Shown: positions 7,759 to 16,479 of the stretch, piece by piece | Layout of the letters: each line of letters opens with the position of its first letter | Position numbering within the stretch: position 1 is the first letter of the stretch | Source of the DNA: DASYKT01 sp963718105 | Lineage (GTDB): Bacteria > Acidobacteriota > Blastocatellia > Pyrinomonadales > Pyrinomonadaceae | DNA: 64,000 bases | Reading direction: 5' to 3' | Assembly (NCBI GenBank): GCA_963718105.1 | Contig: OY970352.1 | Location: 4,340,001 to 4,404,000, forward strand | The notes under the pieces: generated by a model | What the model was told of the DNA's origin: nothing | The model's database searches: none | The model's input: the letters and a program-made list of their open reading frames with translations, nothing else | Position numbers and translations under genes: made by a program

Positions 7759-8574
7759 TTATTCTTGGGTTTCTAACAATTTGATGCGCGCATCAATTGT
7801 TTTAGATTCAGCCGTTCTTTTAAGTAGTTTTAGAAGAGATGAATAATTCTTGAGTGGTTCAGCTAATCTATAAGATTTTTTACCGAAATGTTTTTCTATA
7901 ATTGCCACTGACATTTTATAAGCTGCTTCAGTACGCTTATAACTTCGTAACTCCTTTGTTGTTAATGCTAAATCATGCAAACAAATTAGAATCTCTTCTT
8001 TCATCTCAGGGTGCTGTATCAAAATCTGTAAAGAACGCACGTAAACTGCATCAGCCTCAGTGAACTTTAACTGATCAGCGTAAAGCTTTCCGAGATTAAG
8101 TAAAGTGACTCCCACATCCGAATCGTCTTTACCTAACAATTTTTCCCGAATAGTTATTGTTTGCCGTAAAATTTCCTCCGCTTGGTCGTATTTCTTTTGT
8201 TCGGTATAGAGCAAGCCGAGGTTGTTAAGAGGGAATGCCGAAAGTTCTCCATCTTCTCCTTCAATTGAACGAAAAATTTTGATACCGCGAAGATATAGCT
8301 TTTCAGCTTCGTCGAGTCTGCCTTGGGAGTGATGTAATTTGCCCAGATTAACGCAAGCGGTAGCAATTAATTCTTGCTCATTCAATCTTTCTGCTTCGCT
8401 GAGCGCAGACTTAAAAAGTGTCGCAGCAGTAGTGAAGTCGCCTTTTTCATAAGCCAGTTTTGCGCGATCAGTGTAAGTCTCGTAAAGAATGGATTGAGAA
8501 CAAATTGTAGAAGCCGAAAAAACTAACGCAACCAATGAAAGGACTACCCCTCTCCAACTATTTTTACGGTTCAT
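7759..8574 (-). CDS. Secreted TPR (kinesin light chain-type) protein
   Basis: 271 residues with a signal peptide (residues ~9-26, GVVLSLVALVFSASTICSQS). Repeats of about 42 residues follow: AYEKGDFTTAATLFKSALSEAE, LHHSQGRLDEAEKLYLRGIKI, LYTEQKKYDQAEEILRQTI, LYADQLKFTEADAVYVRSL. The spacing and the NLG/LYxxQxKYxxAExxxxxxL pattern are those of kinesin-light-chain-like tetratricopeptide repeats. It is probably a periplasmic protein-interaction scaffold. The composition is AT-richer than that of its neighbours. No partner is indicated. Confidence 0.85.
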   Translation of the reverse strand: MNRKNSWRGVVLSLVALVFSASTICSQSILYETYTDRAKLAYEKGDFTTAATLFKSALSEAERLNEQELIATACVNLGKLHHSQGRLDEAEKLYLRGIKIFRSIEGEDGELSAFPLNNLGLLYTEQKKYDQAEEILRQTITIREKLLGKDDSDVGVTLLNLGKLYADQLKFTEADAVYVRSLQILIQHPEMKEEILICLHDLALTTKELRSYKRTEAAYKMSVAIIEKHFGKKSYRLAEPLKNYSSLLKLLKRTAESKTIDARIKLLETQE

Positions 8575-8635
8575 AATATCCTCTTGGCGACTTAGACTTA
8601 TAGGAGTCGGCTAATTATATGCTTAATGGGTAAAG

Positions 8636-8662
8636 AAAAAAAGCCCTTTAAAACAGGGCTTT
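8636..8662 (-). terminator. Intrinsic terminator of lpdA
   Basis: An 8-bp perfect stem AAAGCCCT (8640-8647) / AGGGCTTT (8655-8662) with an 8-nt loop, followed on the minus strand by a T-rich run (from gaaaaaaa on the plus strand). It lies 28 nt past the lpdA stop codon. Confidence 0.8.
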
Positions 8663-8689
8663 CCGCAATGAATTATGTAAAGATGAGCT

Positions 8690-10099
8690 CTAAATATGGA
8701 TCGTCTTATCGTGGACGCCTTCGGCGGCTTCCATCACGCTTTCGGAGACGGTCGGGTGGGCGTGGATGGTGTTGCCGAATTCTTCGGCGGTCGACTCTAA
8801 TTGCATGGCGACGACGCCTTCGGCGAGGAGTTCGGTGGCATGCGGGCCGATGATGTGAACGCCGAGGATCTCGTCATATTTTTTGTCCGCGACGATCTTT
8901 ACAAAGCCCTCGGTATCGCCGATGATGCGCGCTTTGCCCGAAGCCGAAAACGGAAACTTGCCGGTCTTTACGTCATAACCTGCTTCTTTCGCCTTGGCTT
9001 CGGTCAGCCCGACGCTCGCTACTTCCGGATCGCAGTAAGTACAGTTCGGAACGAGGTTCTGTTTGATCGGCTCTACTTTTTTGCCGGCGATTTTTTCGAC
9101 CACCAAAATACCTTCCTTGCTTGCCAGGTGCGCCAGCCAGGCGGTGTCGATCACATCACCGATAGCATAGACGCCCGGTTCGCCCGTCTCGCAGTATTCA
9201 TTGACGGCAATTGTGCCGCGCGGATTAATTTTAACTTTCGTTCCTTCCAGCCCTATCTTGTCAATCGACGGCATACGGCCGACGGCGACCAGCAGCATTT
9301 CGGCTTCCAGGTTAACGTCGCTGCCTTTGGCGTCTTTACCGGAAACTTTCACGCTCGTCTTGGTCTTTTCCATTTTGTCGAGCTTTACACCGGTCAGGCA
9401 TTTGATGCCGCGCTTTTTAAATGTGCGCTCGAGCTCTTTGGAAACGTCGGCGTCTTCGATCGGAACTATACGGTCGAGCAATTCGACCACCGTCGTGTCC
9501 GCGCCAAAGCGCGAATAGACGCTGGCAAATTCCACGCCGACCGCGCCCGAACCCATCACGATCAGCGATTTGGGAACATTGCCGAGTTCCAGAATGTGAT
9601 CGGAGTTAACAACTTGTTTGCCGTCGCATTCAAAGCCGGGGATCGGCCGCACGACTGAGCCGGTAGCGATGATGATGTTTTTGGTCTGGATGGTTTCTTT
9701 CTTGCCGTCTTCGTAGGCAACTTCGACTTTACCCGCGCCGGCCAACTTGCCGAAACCGTTAAAGACCGTCACCTTGTTTTTCTTCATCAGGTAGGTCACG
9801 CCGGCGGCGTTTTTCGCCACGATATCGCCCTTGCGTTTTTGCACCTGTCCCCAATCAAACCCCAGGTTGTCTACTTTGATACCAAATTCGGCAAAATGCC
9901 CCGCTTTTTCATATAGATGCGCCGCCATTAGTAGTGCCTTGGTCGGGATACAGCCGCGCAATCCGCAGGTGCCGCCCAACCGGGCGTCTTTCTCTTTTTC
10001 CACGATCGCTACTTTTAATCCCAACTGCGCCCCGCGCACCGCGGCGACATACCCGCCCGGGCCGGATCCGATAATAGTTACGTCAAATGTGTCTGCCAA
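8690..10099 (-). CDS. lpdA: Dihydrolipoyl dehydrogenase (E3)
   Basis: 469 residues, the usual E3 length. It is an FAD-dependent disulfide oxidoreductase that reoxidises the lipoyl groups of pyruvate or 2-oxoglutarate dehydrogenase and the glycine cleavage system. The FAD motif GSGPGGYVAAVRGAQLG is at the N terminus. The redox disulfide is in GGTCGLRGCIPTKALL, a C-x4-C motif with GLRG instead of the usual LNVG/LNRG. A second dinucleotide motif GSGAVGVEFASVYSRFG binds NAD. The C-terminal dimer domain ends with the active His-Glu region HAHPTVSESVMEAA. The gene stands alone with its own terminator; no E1 or E2 gene is in the window. Confidence 0.95.
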   Translation of the reverse strand: MADTFDVTIIGSGPGGYVAAVRGAQLGLKVAIVEKEKDARLGGTCGLRGCIPTKALLMAAHLYEKAGHFAEFGIKVDNLGFDWGQVQKRKGDIVAKNAAGVTYLMKKNKVTVFNGFGKLAGAGKVEVAYEDGKKETIQTKNIIIATGSVVRPIPGFECDGKQVVNSDHILELGNVPKSLIVMGSGAVGVEFASVYSRFGADTTVVELLDRIVPIEDADVSKELERTFKKRGIKCLTGVKLDKMEKTKTSVKVSGKDAKGSDVNLEAEMLLVAVGRMPSIDKIGLEGTKVKINPRGTIAVNEYCETGEPGVYAIGDVIDTAWLAHLASKEGILVVEKIAGKKVEPIKQNLVPNCTYCDPEVASVGLTEAKAKEAGYDVKTGKFPFSASGKARIIGDTEGFVKIVADKKYDEILGVHIIGPHATELLAEGVVAMQLESTAEEFGNTIHAHPTVSESVMEAAEGVHDKTIHI

Positions 10100-10208
10100 T
10101 GTTTTAAACCTCTGTTTCCAAAGAATAATATATAAAAAAGTTATTATAGCGGCTTGCCGTCAAACAAACAAAAACCACGGGTTTGAGCCGTTTTGCGAAG
10201 GGGTGAAA

Positions 10209-10547
10209 ATGCAGAATATCTTGTTGTTTGTTTTATTGCTTATTATCTCAAATACGTTCATGACGCTGGCCTGGTATGGCCACCTGAAATACAAAACCAG
10301 CGCTTTATGGCTGGCGATAGCGGCCAGTTAGGGCTTGGCGCTTTTTGAATATATATTTCAGGTCCCGGCCAACCGCATCGGCTCTGAGACGCTCTCAGTT
10401 ACGCAGCTCAAAATATTGCAGGAATGCATCACTCTTGCCGTATTTTCCGTGCTGGCATTTTTTATGTTTGATGAAAAGCCCACCGTCAACAGCATCATTT
10501 CTTATGTTTTTATCGTCGGTGCGGTTTATTTTGCTTTTCGCGGCTAA
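10209..10547 (+). pseudogene. DUF486 (DMT-type small membrane protein) gene interrupted by an in-frame TAG
   Basis: One continuous frame from the ATG at 10209 to TAA at 10547 encodes a typical DUF486 protein of ~112 residues with four membrane helices, except that codon 41 (10329-10331) is TAG. The flanking sequence is ...LWLAIAAS-stop-GLALFEYIFQVPANRIG. In intact DUF486 homologues this position is Trp (SWG), so a single TGG to TAG change explains it. The 5' piece encodes 40 residues and the 3' piece begins with LALFEY. Everything else is well conserved, so the change is recent, or a sequencing error. The family belongs to the drug/metabolite transporter fold with unknown substrate. Confidence 0.85.
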
Positions 10548-10587
10548 AAATAATGACGAGTATGTTACGACGATCAATTCGATATAT

Positions 10588-10641
10588 TAGCCCTGAAGGG
10601 GCGGCAGAACTGACGAGATTTTTGCCGCCCCTTCAGGGCTA
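10588..10641. repeat. Perfect 19-bp inverted repeat
   Basis: Arms 10588-10606 (TAGCCCTGAAGGGGCGGCA) and 10623-10641 (its exact reverse complement) flank a 16-nt loop. It is in the convergent gap between the DUF486 gene and the lipoprotein gene. Confidence 0.85.
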
Positions 10642-10662
10642 GAACATTTTGGGAACCCGATA

Positions 10663-10723
10663 TCCAGGGTAAGTGAGCGAAGCGAGCGCCACCCTGGGCT
10701 ATTTTCTTTGTCCCCTTTGGGGA
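10663..10723. repeat. Nested palindromes following the 19-bp inverted repeat
   Basis: CCAGGGT (10664-10670) pairs with ACCCTGG (10691-10697) around a self-complementary core TGAGCGAAGCGAGCG. A short hairpin TCCCC-ttt-GGGGA lies at 10711-10723. It looks like part of the same composite REP-like intergenic element as 10588-10641. Confidence 0.6.
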
Positions 10724-10749
10724 CTTTAAGGATAGATCTATATTTCTTG

Positions 10750-11163
10750 TTATTTCGTATCCATTGCCAGGGTGCTTTTAAAGCCCTCCATCAAGGCTTT
10801 GACCTTCGGCTGGGCCTCTTTGTCCATCGCCAGCTTCATTCCGTTTTTCGTGAACACGTCCTGCAGCGCTTTCATATTTTTCATCACGCTTTCATCCAGC
10901 TTTTTCTGGGTGTCGGCACTGACCTGAAATTTTGGAACATTCTTAATAGCTTCCCATTTTGCTTTTAAGCCGGGCTGCTTGGCGTCGAACGCTTTTTGCG
11001 CTTCATCCAGCCCCGCCGCGCTCGGATTAGCGTCAACCTTCTGGGCGATCTCGTTGGTGGTAGATTCAAATTCGGTAATAAACGCATTCACTTCGGCGTC
11101 TTTGCTGCAGCCGGCCAGCCAAAAGCAGCACGCCAGGAGCACAAACAAGGCGATCTTTTTCAT
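10750..11163 (-). CDS. Predicted lipoprotein of unknown function
   Basis: 137 residues. The N terminus MKKIALFVLLACCFWLAGC is a lipoprotein signal peptide with lipobox LAGC and Cys19, so it should be lipidated and anchored in a membrane facing the periplasm. The mature part is helical and rich in Lys, Ala and Met (AFITEFESTTNEIAQKV, AQKAFDAKQPGLKAKWEAI). No domain family is recognised. It is a single-gene unit convergent with the interrupted DUF486 gene. Confidence 0.75.
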   Translation of the reverse strand: MKKIALFVLLACCFWLAGCSKDAEVNAFITEFESTTNEIAQKVDANPSAAGLDEAQKAFDAKQPGLKAKWEAIKNVPKFQVSADTQKKLDESVMKNMKALQDVFTKNGMKLAMDKEAQPKVKALMEGFKSTLAMDTK

Positions 11164-11256
11164 TGGTCAATTCTCTCCTGTTATTGTAATTTGTAATTAA
11201 AAACTGTAGATAGAGCGCGATTGTCCGCCGTTTTTGCAGTTTTGTAAAGAAAACTT

Positions 11257-11616
11257 ATGAAACATTCTGAAGAATATTTGCAGATAGTAGATGATGCAAA
11301 ATCGCGTATTCGCGAAGTGAGCGTAGCCGAAACGCAGGAGCGCGTGAAACAGGGCGCGACGCTGATCGACGTGCGCGAAGACAATGAGTTTGACGCCGCT
11401 CACGCCGCCGGCGCTATGCACATGGGCCGCGGCATTATCGAGCGCGACATCGTCCAGACCTATCCGGAAAAAGACAAGGAGCTTATCCTCTATTGCGGCG
11501 GCGGATACCGCTCCGCGCTGGCAGCCGATATGCTGCAAAAGATGGGCTACTCAAACATTTGGTCGATGGCCGGCGGCTGGGCCGCCTGGAAAGATTCCGG
11601 CGCCCCGACAGAATAA
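11257..11616 (+). CDS. Rhodanese-like sulfurtransferase
   Basis: 119 residues, a single rhodanese domain. The start of the fold is GATLIDVREDNEFDAAHAAG. The active-site loop is LYCGGGYRSALAA with Cys80, which forms the persulfide. The C terminus MGYSNIWSMAGGWAAWKDSG is the standard end of single-domain rhodaneses (GlpE/PspE-like). It is cytoplasmic and likely transfers sulfane sulfur to an acceptor; no partner is nearby. The stop codon (11614-11616) is directly followed by an inverted repeat. Confidence 0.9.
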   Translation: MKHSEEYLQIVDDAKSRIREVSVAETQERVKQGATLIDVREDNEFDAAHAAGAMHMGRGIIERDIVQTYPEKDKELILYCGGGYRSALAADMLQKMGYSNIWSMAGGWAAWKDSGAPTE

Positions 11617-11709
11617 TTTTACAGGGATAAAGGGGATGAATGGGATAGAAGAAGTTTCAGATCATCTGTTTTTAAATATCCCTTTTATCTCCTTCATCCC
11701 TGTAAATTT
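11617..11709. repeat. Inverted repeat, family B copy 1
   Basis: Left arm ATTTTACAGGGATAAAGGGG (from ~11615) and right arm ...TCCTTCATCCCTGTAAATTT are imperfect inverted copies. A second copy of the same sequence is at 27371-27471. The left end starts at the rhodanese stop codon. Confidence 0.75.
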
Positions 11710-11729
11710 CTCTGTGGTGAATAAATTTT

Positions 11730-12407
11730 ATGACTAATGAAACTTCTGATGAGCGGGCCCGTGCAAGAGAGCTGGCTGCTGAATTCGCAGCCCGCGGCGA
11801 CACGCTCGGCTGGTTTGAGGCTTTATATAAAGAGGCGGCCGGCAACAACGAGCATATTCCCTGGGCCGATCTTGAGCCGAACCGTTTTCTCACCGCGTGG
11901 GAAAAGGAACACCCGCTCGAAGGCAGCGGGCGCACTGCCCTGGTCGTCGGCTGCGGCCTTGGCGACGACGCCAAATTCCTGGCCGAACGCGGGTTCAAAG
12001 TCACCGCGTTTGATATCTCTGAAACCGCCATCGAGTGGGCGAAAAAACTCTATGCCGACAGCGGCGTCGACTTTTACACGGCCGATCTTTTTGCGCCCCC
12101 GCCCGAGTGGAAAAACGCTTTTGAATTTGTCCTCGAGGTTTACACTATCCAGCCTTTGCCGATCGAGATGCGCCCGCAGGTGATCGATGCCATCGCAGGT
12201 TTTGTAAAGCCCGGCGGCGAACTCCTCGTCGTCACCCGCGGCCGCGAAGATACGGAAGAACCCGATCAGCTTCCCTGGCCGCTTTCCCGCCATGACCTCT
12301 CGCGCTTTGAACGGGGCGGCCTGAAACAAATTTCTTTCACCGAGATGTTCGGCGATGAAGAGGAGCCGGAGAAAAGGTTCGTGGTAAAGTATGCGAAAAT
12401 AAAGTAA
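11730..12407 (+). CDS. Class I SAM-dependent methyltransferase, TPMT-like
   Basis: 225 residues, cytoplasmic. Motif I is VVGCGLGDDAKFLAERGF followed by the acidic VTAFDISETAIEWAKKL, which binds S-adenosylmethionine. Motif post-I DFYTADLF and motif III VKPGGELLVVTRG are also present. The first 70 residues (DTLGWFEALYKEAA, PNRFLTAWEKE) resemble the N-terminal region of thiopurine methyltransferase-type enzymes. The substrate cannot be inferred. It is followed after 6 nt by a secreted unknown on the same strand. Confidence 0.85.
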   Translation: MTNETSDERARARELAAEFAARGDTLGWFEALYKEAAGNNEHIPWADLEPNRFLTAWEKEHPLEGSGRTALVVGCGLGDDAKFLAERGFKVTAFDISETAIEWAKKLYADSGVDFYTADLFAPPPEWKNAFEFVLEVYTIQPLPIEMRPQVIDAIAGFVKPGGELLVVTRGREDTEEPDQLPWPLSRHDLSRFERGGLKQISFTEMFGDEEEPEKRFVVKYAKIK

Positions 12408-12413
12408 GCGCCT

Positions 12414-13082
12414 ATGACTAAGCTCTGGTTAACACTTCTTCTGCTGCTTGTGGCTCAAACAGTTTTTGCGCAGGTCAGGATCGATGAATATGCGATCGGC
12501 AATTCGGATATGGAGGCCGCGCGGCTCGATAATTTTTTTGTGGAGCTGGATAAAACACCGGAAAGTAGAGGTCTGATCGTTATCTACAGCGGCGCAGACA
12601 GCGAGCGGCTGGGCAACATACTCGGGCACATTAAAGGGATAAAACATCATGCTTTTTTTCGGAAGATCGCCGAGGAAAGACTTTCCTTTTTAATAGTCGT
12701 GGGAAAAGAAATTTTGTACAAAGAACTTTGGCTGGTACCTAAAGACAAGAATGTATCCGAGTTCGAATCAATATCATTAAAACGAAGCATCTTTAATAAG
12801 AAGTATTACTACGCGCGCAGTTGTATCGGCTGCGAGCCGGCGGTTCCGGCCCTGGAAAGCGGCCAGGTGGACTTTAAATTCTTTTCCGATCAATTAAAAA
12901 AATACAAAAACCTCAAAGGACAAATCGTTGTTAGACGTAAGAATTTAAGATACGCGATCGCGGTGAGAAAAACGCTGATCGATAGCTATGGCTTAAAGGT
13001 TCACCAAGTGGCAATTAAATTCAACAATTCCGATCCCAGCCGAGCGCACTTTTACATCATTCCCATAAGCTCAGGACCCTAG
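12414..13082 (+). CDS. Secreted protein of unknown function
   Basis: 222 residues with a signal peptide (LWLTLLLLLVAQTVFAQV). The mature part is mixed alpha/beta. One segment resembles the N terminus of OmpA/Ig-like helper proteins in its layout (RLDNFFVELDKTPESRGLIVIYSGADSE: a helix followed by a hydrophobic strand). Two close Cys residues occur in ARSCIGCEP. No family is recognised. Its last 4 nt overlap tail-to-tail with the stop codon of the convergent membrane TPR gene (13079). Confidence 0.65.
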   Translation: MTKLWLTLLLLLVAQTVFAQVRIDEYAIGNSDMEAARLDNFFVELDKTPESRGLIVIYSGADSERLGNILGHIKGIKHHAFFRKIAEERLSFLIVVGKEILYKELWLVPKDKNVSEFESISLKRSIFNKKYYYARSCIGCEPAVPALESGQVDFKFFSDQLKKYKNLKGQIVVRRKNLRYAIAVRKTLIDSYGLKVHQVAIKFNNSDPSRAHFYIIPISSGP

Positions 13083-14377
13083 ATCTCTTTCTGCGCGAGT
13101 TTGCCCCAGTGGCGGATCTCGTGACGGCGGTAATCGGGTGAGTTCGCGGCGGCCTCGATGGCTTGCTGGAAAGTCTCGCGGGCCTTGTCGTGCTCGCCGG
13201 TTGCTTTATAAACTTTGCCGAGATAGTACAGCCCTTCCGCGTCAAAGGGGCGCCGGGTGGTGAAAGTTTCCAGCGCTCCCAATGCTTCCTTGTGCATTCC
13301 CGCGTCCAGGTAGGTCGCCCCGATCTCGCGCCACACTTCGCTTAGTGCGTGTTTGTCGTTCTGCTCGACCACCACCGAAAAATGATTTAACGCATCCTGC
13401 AGCCGGCGTTCGCGGCGCGCTATTTTGCCCAGTTCGTAATTGGCGTCGATCTCTTCCGGGTCGATCTCAAAAGCTTTGTTAAGATGATCCAGAGCTTTAG
13501 CGTCCTGTTTTCGCTGCAGGTAGATCAGCGCCAACTGAACGTGCGCATCGGCGTCGCGCGGATTGACGGTGGCATTGTGCAGAAAACGCTTGAAATTTTG
13601 CCGCTGGCGAAAAGCATTGCCAAACCCGCGTGCCTCGCTGCTCAGAAAACCTCCAAAATAAAGCACTGCCATGATTATCAAAAACGGCGAAAAAAGGTGC
13701 GGCGAAACATAACGGAAAACGTACATTCCCAGCGGAAAGGCAAAGGCCGCCACAGCGGCCACCAAAACGGCCGAACCGTAATTTACACCCAGCACGGTCC
13801 GCACGGCGAAAACCGTAAGCAGCCCGAAAAACAACCCGCTGGTGAGCCAGATCACGGCAAACACCACTGCGTCCACCGGCGCGCCGGAGAATATCACGCC
13901 CGCCGCGGCAAATGGCAGGTGCGCCGCCGTCCAGGCCATCATGGTGCAGGCCGCCAGCGGCATATAGTTATTGCGAATGTTGGTGCCGGTATAGCCGGCC
14001 GCGCCGAAAATACGCGCCAGTATCAGCAGCGCGGGGACAAAAAATAACAAAAGCGAGATAAGCGGGCCGATCGAAAAGGTGTCAAACGAAACAAAAAACA
14101 AGATCGATCTGCCGGCCACGGGAAATTGCGGTTTTACACGGGCTTCATCGGTGGAGTCGGGCGTGCTCCCGTCGGGGGCTTCCTCGCGTGCCGGAGCGTT
14201 ATGGCGCGGCGATACATCGAAGCCTTGCTCGATCCGCGTATTGATGGTGGATTGAAAGACGAATAAAACAAACAGCATGGCCAGCGCGGCAAATAGCCAA
14301 CTGCCTTTATCGATAATATCGCTCATCGCCGCCGCCGGGCGATAATATAGCTGAAAGAGAAGTTTGACGTTTTCCAT
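13079..14377 (-). CDS. Yip1-like membrane protein with C-terminal TPR repeats
   Basis: 432 residues. The N-terminal ~235 residues start with MENVKLLFQLYYRPAAAMSDII and contain about six transmembrane segments, as in bacterial YIP1-domain proteins. The C-terminal ~170 residues, presumably cytoplasmic, carry four TPR units: DADAHVQLALIYLQRKQDAKALDHLNKAF, EIDANYELGKIARRERRLQDALNHF, SEVWREIGATYLDAGMHKEALGAL and AEGLYYLGKVYKATGEHDKARETF. A membrane-bound scaffold is the likely role. The short DNA between it and fumC (14378-14487) should hold the promoters of both divergent genes. Confidence 0.78.
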   Translation of the reverse strand: MENVKLLFQLYYRPAAAMSDIIDKGSWLFAALAMLFVLFVFQSTINTRIEQGFDVSPRHNAPAREEAPDGSTPDSTDEARVKPQFPVAGRSILFFVSFDTFSIGPLISLLLFFVPALLILARIFGAAGYTGTNIRNNYMPLAACTMMAWTAAHLPFAAAGVIFSGAPVDAVVFAVIWLTSGLFFGLLTVFAVRTVLGVNYGSAVLVAAVAAFAFPLGMYVFRYVSPHLFSPFLIIMAVLYFGGFLSSEARGFGNAFRQRQNFKRFLHNATVNPRDADAHVQLALIYLQRKQDAKALDHLNKAFEIDPEEIDANYELGKIARRERRLQDALNHFSVVVEQNDKHALSEVWREIGATYLDAGMHKEALGALETFTTRRPFDAEGLYYLGKVYKATGEHDKARETFQQAIEAAANSPDYRRHEIRHWGKLAQKEI

Positions 14378-14487
14378 TTGCTGTGGAAAAGCCTACGTCG
14401 AATTGGAAAAATCTGTCAAGACTTTTTTCCTGAAAGTTTTAAGGTAAAATTAGATTGTTATTGAAATATCTATTTTAGGATCTAATA

Positions 14488-15891
14488 ATGTCAGAAACCG
14501 CAATGAAACAAGACACACGCATGGAATCGGATTCGATGGGCGAGATCGAGGTCGCCGCGGATAAATACTGGGGCGCGCAGACTGAGCGCTCTTTGCACCA
14601 TTTCAACATCGGTTTTGATGTGATGCCGCGCGAGATGATCCGCGCGCTGGGCATTCTGAAAAAAGCCGCGGCGATGGTGAATTTCGACCTCGGCAAGCTG
14701 CCCGAAGACAAAAAAGATCTGATCGTGCGCGCGGCCGATGAAGTGATCGAAGGCAAGCTCGACGAGCATTTTCCTCTGCGCGTGTGGCAGACCGGTTCCG
14801 GCACACAGACCAACATGAACGCCAACGAGGTCATTTCAAACCGCGCGATCGAAATAGCCGGTGGTGAAATGGGCAGCAAGTCGCCCGTGCATCCGAATGA
14901 CGACGTCAACAAATCGCAATCGTCGAACGACACTTTTCCGACCGCGATGTACATCGCCGCCGCCGAGCGGATGAACGCTCTTATTCCGCAGGTGCAAAAA
15001 GTTCACGATGCGATCGACGCCAAGGCGAAGCAATATAAAGACGTGGTCAAGATCGGCCGCACGCACCTGCAGGACGCCACACCGCTTACCGTGGGCCAGG
15101 AATTCGGCGGCTGGGCGAGCCTGATAGAGCGCGACGTAGAAAGATTAAAAATGGCGATGAGCGGATTGCTCGACCTGGCGATCGGCGGCACGGCGGTCGG
15201 CACCGGGCTTAACTCGCACCCGGAATTTGCCGAGCGCGCCGCGGCCCGTATTGCCGAGCTTACCGGCCTGCCCTTCAAAGCGCACCCGGATAAATTCGCC
15301 GCTTTGTCGGCGCACGATGAGATCGTTTTTGCGTCCGGCGCGCTTAAAACTCTCGCCGGGTCGCTGATGAAGATCGCCAACGACATTCGCTGGCTGGCCT
15401 CCGGGCCGCGCTGTGGTATCGGTGAACTAACGCTTCCCGAAAATGAGCCGGGAAGTTCGATCATGCCGGGCAAGGTCAACCCTACCCAATCGGAAGCGAT
15501 GACGATGGTCGCCGTGCAGGTGTTCGGCAATGACGCCGCCATCGGTTTTGCCGGCTCACAGGGAAATTTCGAGCTTAACGTTTTTAAGCCCGTGATGATC
15601 CACAATTTTCTGCATTCCGTCCGTCTGCTGCATGATGCGAGCTACGGATTCGTCGAATTTTGCATCAAAGGCATTGAGGTGAACGCCGGGCAGATCGATG
15701 AATACCTGCGCGATTCGCTGATGCTGGTGACGGCACTTAATCAACACATCGGTTACGACAATGCCGCCAGGATCGCTAAATACGCGCACAAAAAAGGTAT
15801 CAACCTGCGCGAGGCCGCCGTCGAGCTTGATCTGCTGACCGCAGAAAAATTCGATGAATTGGTCAAGCCTGAAGAGATGACGCATCCATAA
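14488..15891 (+). CDS. fumC: Class II fumarate hydratase
   Basis: 467 residues, the standard length of the iron-independent class II fumarase, which hydrates fumarate to L-malate in the TCA cycle. The N-terminal signature region is TRMESDSMGEIEVAADKYWGAQTERS. Substrate contacts include TGSGTQTNMNANEV and KSQSSNDTFPTA. The catalytic flexible loop signature GSSIMPGKVNPTQ is intact, as is the catalytic His region RTHLQDATPLTVGQE. It heads a run of plus-strand genes, followed 12 nt later by a secreted unknown. Confidence 0.96.
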   Translation: MSETAMKQDTRMESDSMGEIEVAADKYWGAQTERSLHHFNIGFDVMPREMIRALGILKKAAAMVNFDLGKLPEDKKDLIVRAADEVIEGKLDEHFPLRVWQTGSGTQTNMNANEVISNRAIEIAGGEMGSKSPVHPNDDVNKSQSSNDTFPTAMYIAAAERMNALIPQVQKVHDAIDAKAKQYKDVVKIGRTHLQDATPLTVGQEFGGWASLIERDVERLKMAMSGLLDLAIGGTAVGTGLNSHPEFAERAAARIAELTGLPFKAHPDKFAALSAHDEIVFASGALKTLAGSLMKIANDIRWLASGPRCGIGELTLPENEPGSSIMPGKVNPTQSEAMTMVAVQVFGNDAAIGFAGSQGNFELNVFKPVMIHNFLHSVRLLHDASYGFVEFCIKGIEVNAGQIDEYLRDSLMLVTALNQHIGYDNAARIAKYAHKKGINLREAAVELDLLTAEKFDELVKPEEMTHP

Positions 15892-15903
15892 GACCCGAAA
15901 AAC

Positions 15904-16467
15904 ATGAAAAGAAAATTTCTATTGATTTTTAGCGTGCTTCTTTTTTCCTCTATGTCCGTATACACGCAAACTCGCGGTATGACGGTAGACGAAGCCAGGG
16001 AAAGTGACGGCGTAAATTTTGGCATGCTGGACGGCATCGTCCCGGTGAAATGGAAGGATTTCAGGGGCACGCTGCTGCGGGAAGGAAAAAAGCCTTCGGG
16101 TATGTTCATCGTTTTCCAGGATGCAGGCGAGTCTTTAGATGCGGTCAGAAGCGGGGCGGGAAAAGCGATCGCCAGGATGTTTATCAAGAATGATAAAAAA
16201 GTTGATGCAATTACCTGGCAAACCAAGCTTCTGCCCGCACACCAGGGCGACAAAGCGGATACGGGCGTAATGAATACTTACGACGGTGACGCTGAAACGA
16301 TCCAGGTCGCTTATTACGTGCGCCAGCGAAAAAATGTGGTTTTTGTTTACGGCTATTTTGCCAGGAAAAGTAAAACGAGCAAAAAGAAAAGCGATAGCGG
16401 AGATTTTATGGACGAAAATGGCGAGGGGATAAAGATCTTCGACAAGTTCTGGAAATCTTTTTATTAA
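15904..16467 (+). CDS. Secreted protein of unknown function
   Basis: 187 residues with a signal peptide (KRKFLLIFSVLLFSSMSVYTQ). The mature protein is predicted mixed alpha/beta with a central FRGTLLREGKKPSGMFIVFQDAG and a Lys-rich segment KSKTSKKKSD near residue 160. No recognised family. It lies 12 nt after fumC and 12 nt before the thioesterase gene on the same strand, so it may be co-transcribed, although its export makes a role in fumarate metabolism unlikely. Confidence 0.65.
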   Translation: MKRKFLLIFSVLLFSSMSVYTQTRGMTVDEARESDGVNFGMLDGIVPVKWKDFRGTLLREGKKPSGMFIVFQDAGESLDAVRSGAGKAIARMFIKNDKKVDAITWQTKLLPAHQGDKADTGVMNTYDGDAETIQVAYYVRQRKNVVFVYGYFARKSKTSKKKSDSGDFMDENGEGIKIFDKFWKSFY

Positions 16468-16479
16468 AGCGATTTATTT

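Noticed and set aside
8801..9658. 285-codon plus-strand frame over lpdA
   Set aside because: Antisense to a fully motif-supported lpdA; Phe/Arg-rich composition without homology.
10329..10331. TAG as pyrrolysine or programmed readthrough codon
   Set aside because: No pyrrolysine genes or stimulatory hairpin is seen, and homologues have Trp; a point mutation or base error is simpler.
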